Origin: Rhodospirillaceae bacterium
GTDB taxonomy: Bacteria; Pseudomonadota; Alphaproteobacteria; MPNO01; UBA2964
Reading direction: 5' to 3'
DNA length: 5,862 nucleotides
NCBI GenBank assembly: GCA_002724505.1
Contig: PBOV01000131.1
Coordinates: 1 to 5,862 of the forward strand
Each line of letters begins with the position of its first letter. The stretch's first letter is position 1. Positions 5,497-5,862 of this stretch are shown here, piece after piece. The notes beneath the pieces are model-generated. The model made no database searches. It saw only the letters and a program-made list of their open reading frames with translations, and was not told where the DNA came from. The translations under genes were made by a program, and so were the position numbers.

Positions 5497-5862
5497 TTAA
5501 GGTTTATAGCCAAGATTTGGTGATAGCCAGCGTTCCATAATTTCAAGTTTCATATTTTTTCTGACTGCGTAATCTTTGACTTGATCTCGGTTAATTTTCC
5601 CAACACCAAAATAATTTGACTTGGGGTTCCATAGATACCATCCGGAAACAGCAGCAGCAGGATGCATTGCGAAAGACTCTGTAAGCTTAATGCCCAGACT
5701 GGATACATCTAACAGCCTAAACAATGTTTCTTTTTCAGTATGATCAGGGCAAGCGGGATATCCCGGCGCTGGGCGTATACCTTGATACCGTTCCTCAATA
5801 AGTCCTTCATTTTCGATCGCTTCGTCTTCCGCATAGCCCCAATATTCTTTACGAACCCGCTC
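5497..5862 (-). CDS. metH: Cobalamin-dependent methionine synthase, C-terminal activation domain (partial)
   Basis: The last 121 residues of MetH are present; the start lies beyond the right edge of the window. MetH transfers a methyl group from methyltetrahydrofolate to homocysteine through cobalamin to make methionine. This piece is the S-adenosylmethionine-binding reactivation domain, shown by [11 protein letters not shown] at its beginning, the SAM-binding [14 protein letters not shown] at residues 28-41 of the fragment, [14 protein letters not shown] at 62-75, and the near-universal ending RWLSPNLGY. The reading frame is intact to a TAA stop. The presence of this domain indicates the full-length, cobalamin-dependent form. 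It is convergent with the SDR gene across 74 bases and so is not part of the riboswitch operon; its proximity to a TPP-regulated cassette may be chance. Confidence 0.97.
   Translation of the reverse strand, partial: ERVRKEYWGYAEDEAIENEGLIEERYQGIRPAPGYPACPDHTEKETLFRLLDVSSLGIKLTESFAMHPAAAVSGWYLWNPKSNYFGVGKINRDQVKDYAVRKNMKLEIMERWLSPNLGYKP

Overview
The window looks like a chromosomal fragment of a Gram-negative bacterium, probably a proteobacterium. The reasons are the proteobacterial-style full-length MetH C-terminus, the Shine-Dalgarno-masking type of TPP riboswitch, and the mix of GTG and ATG starts. A marine or free-living alphaproteobacterium would fit, but that placement is only a guess. 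No mobile element, CRISPR array, tRNA or rRNA was seen.

Layout. (1) Positions 1-913, minus strand: the N-terminal 304 residues of an NDP-forming acyl-CoA synthetase (CoA-ligase alpha-type domains), cut by the window edge. (2) Positions 1011-1745, plus strand, divergent from it: a dienelactone hydrolase family protein with an intact Cys-Asp-His triad. (3) Positions 1742-1968: a promoter whose -35 box overlaps the hydrolase stop codon, then a TPP (THI-box) riboswitch, then a hairpin that masks the ribosome binding site of the next gene. (4) Positions 1969-4504, plus strand: a LuxE-like acyl-protein synthetase and a LuxC-like acyl-CoA reductase that overlap by 41 bases. (5) Positions 4655-5422, plus strand: a short-chain dehydrogenase/reductase, after a 150-base AT-rich gap with a weak terminator-like hairpin. 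(6) Positions 5497-5862, minus strand, convergent: the C-terminal 121 residues of cobalamin-dependent methionine synthase MetH.

The centre of interest is the riboswitch-controlled cassette. LuxE-type proteins activate a carboxylic acid with ATP and carry it as a thioester. LuxC-type proteins reduce the acyl group to an aldehyde with NADPH. An SDR could reduce the aldehyde to an alcohol. Together they make a plausible three-step carboxylate-to-alcohol reduction route. The window contains no luxA, luxB or luxD, so bioluminescence is not supported. Because the cassette sits directly behind a TPP aptamer, the simplest inference is that it acts in thiamine supply. One example would be recovering oxidised thiamine or thiazole/pyrimidine carboxylates as the usable alcohols. 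That role is inferred from context and has not been demonstrated.

No stretch longer than 300 bases lacks a gene. The largest gap (1746-1968) is the riboswitch leader. The 914-1010 and 5423-5496 gaps show nothing convincing beyond the ribosome binding site of the hydrolase.
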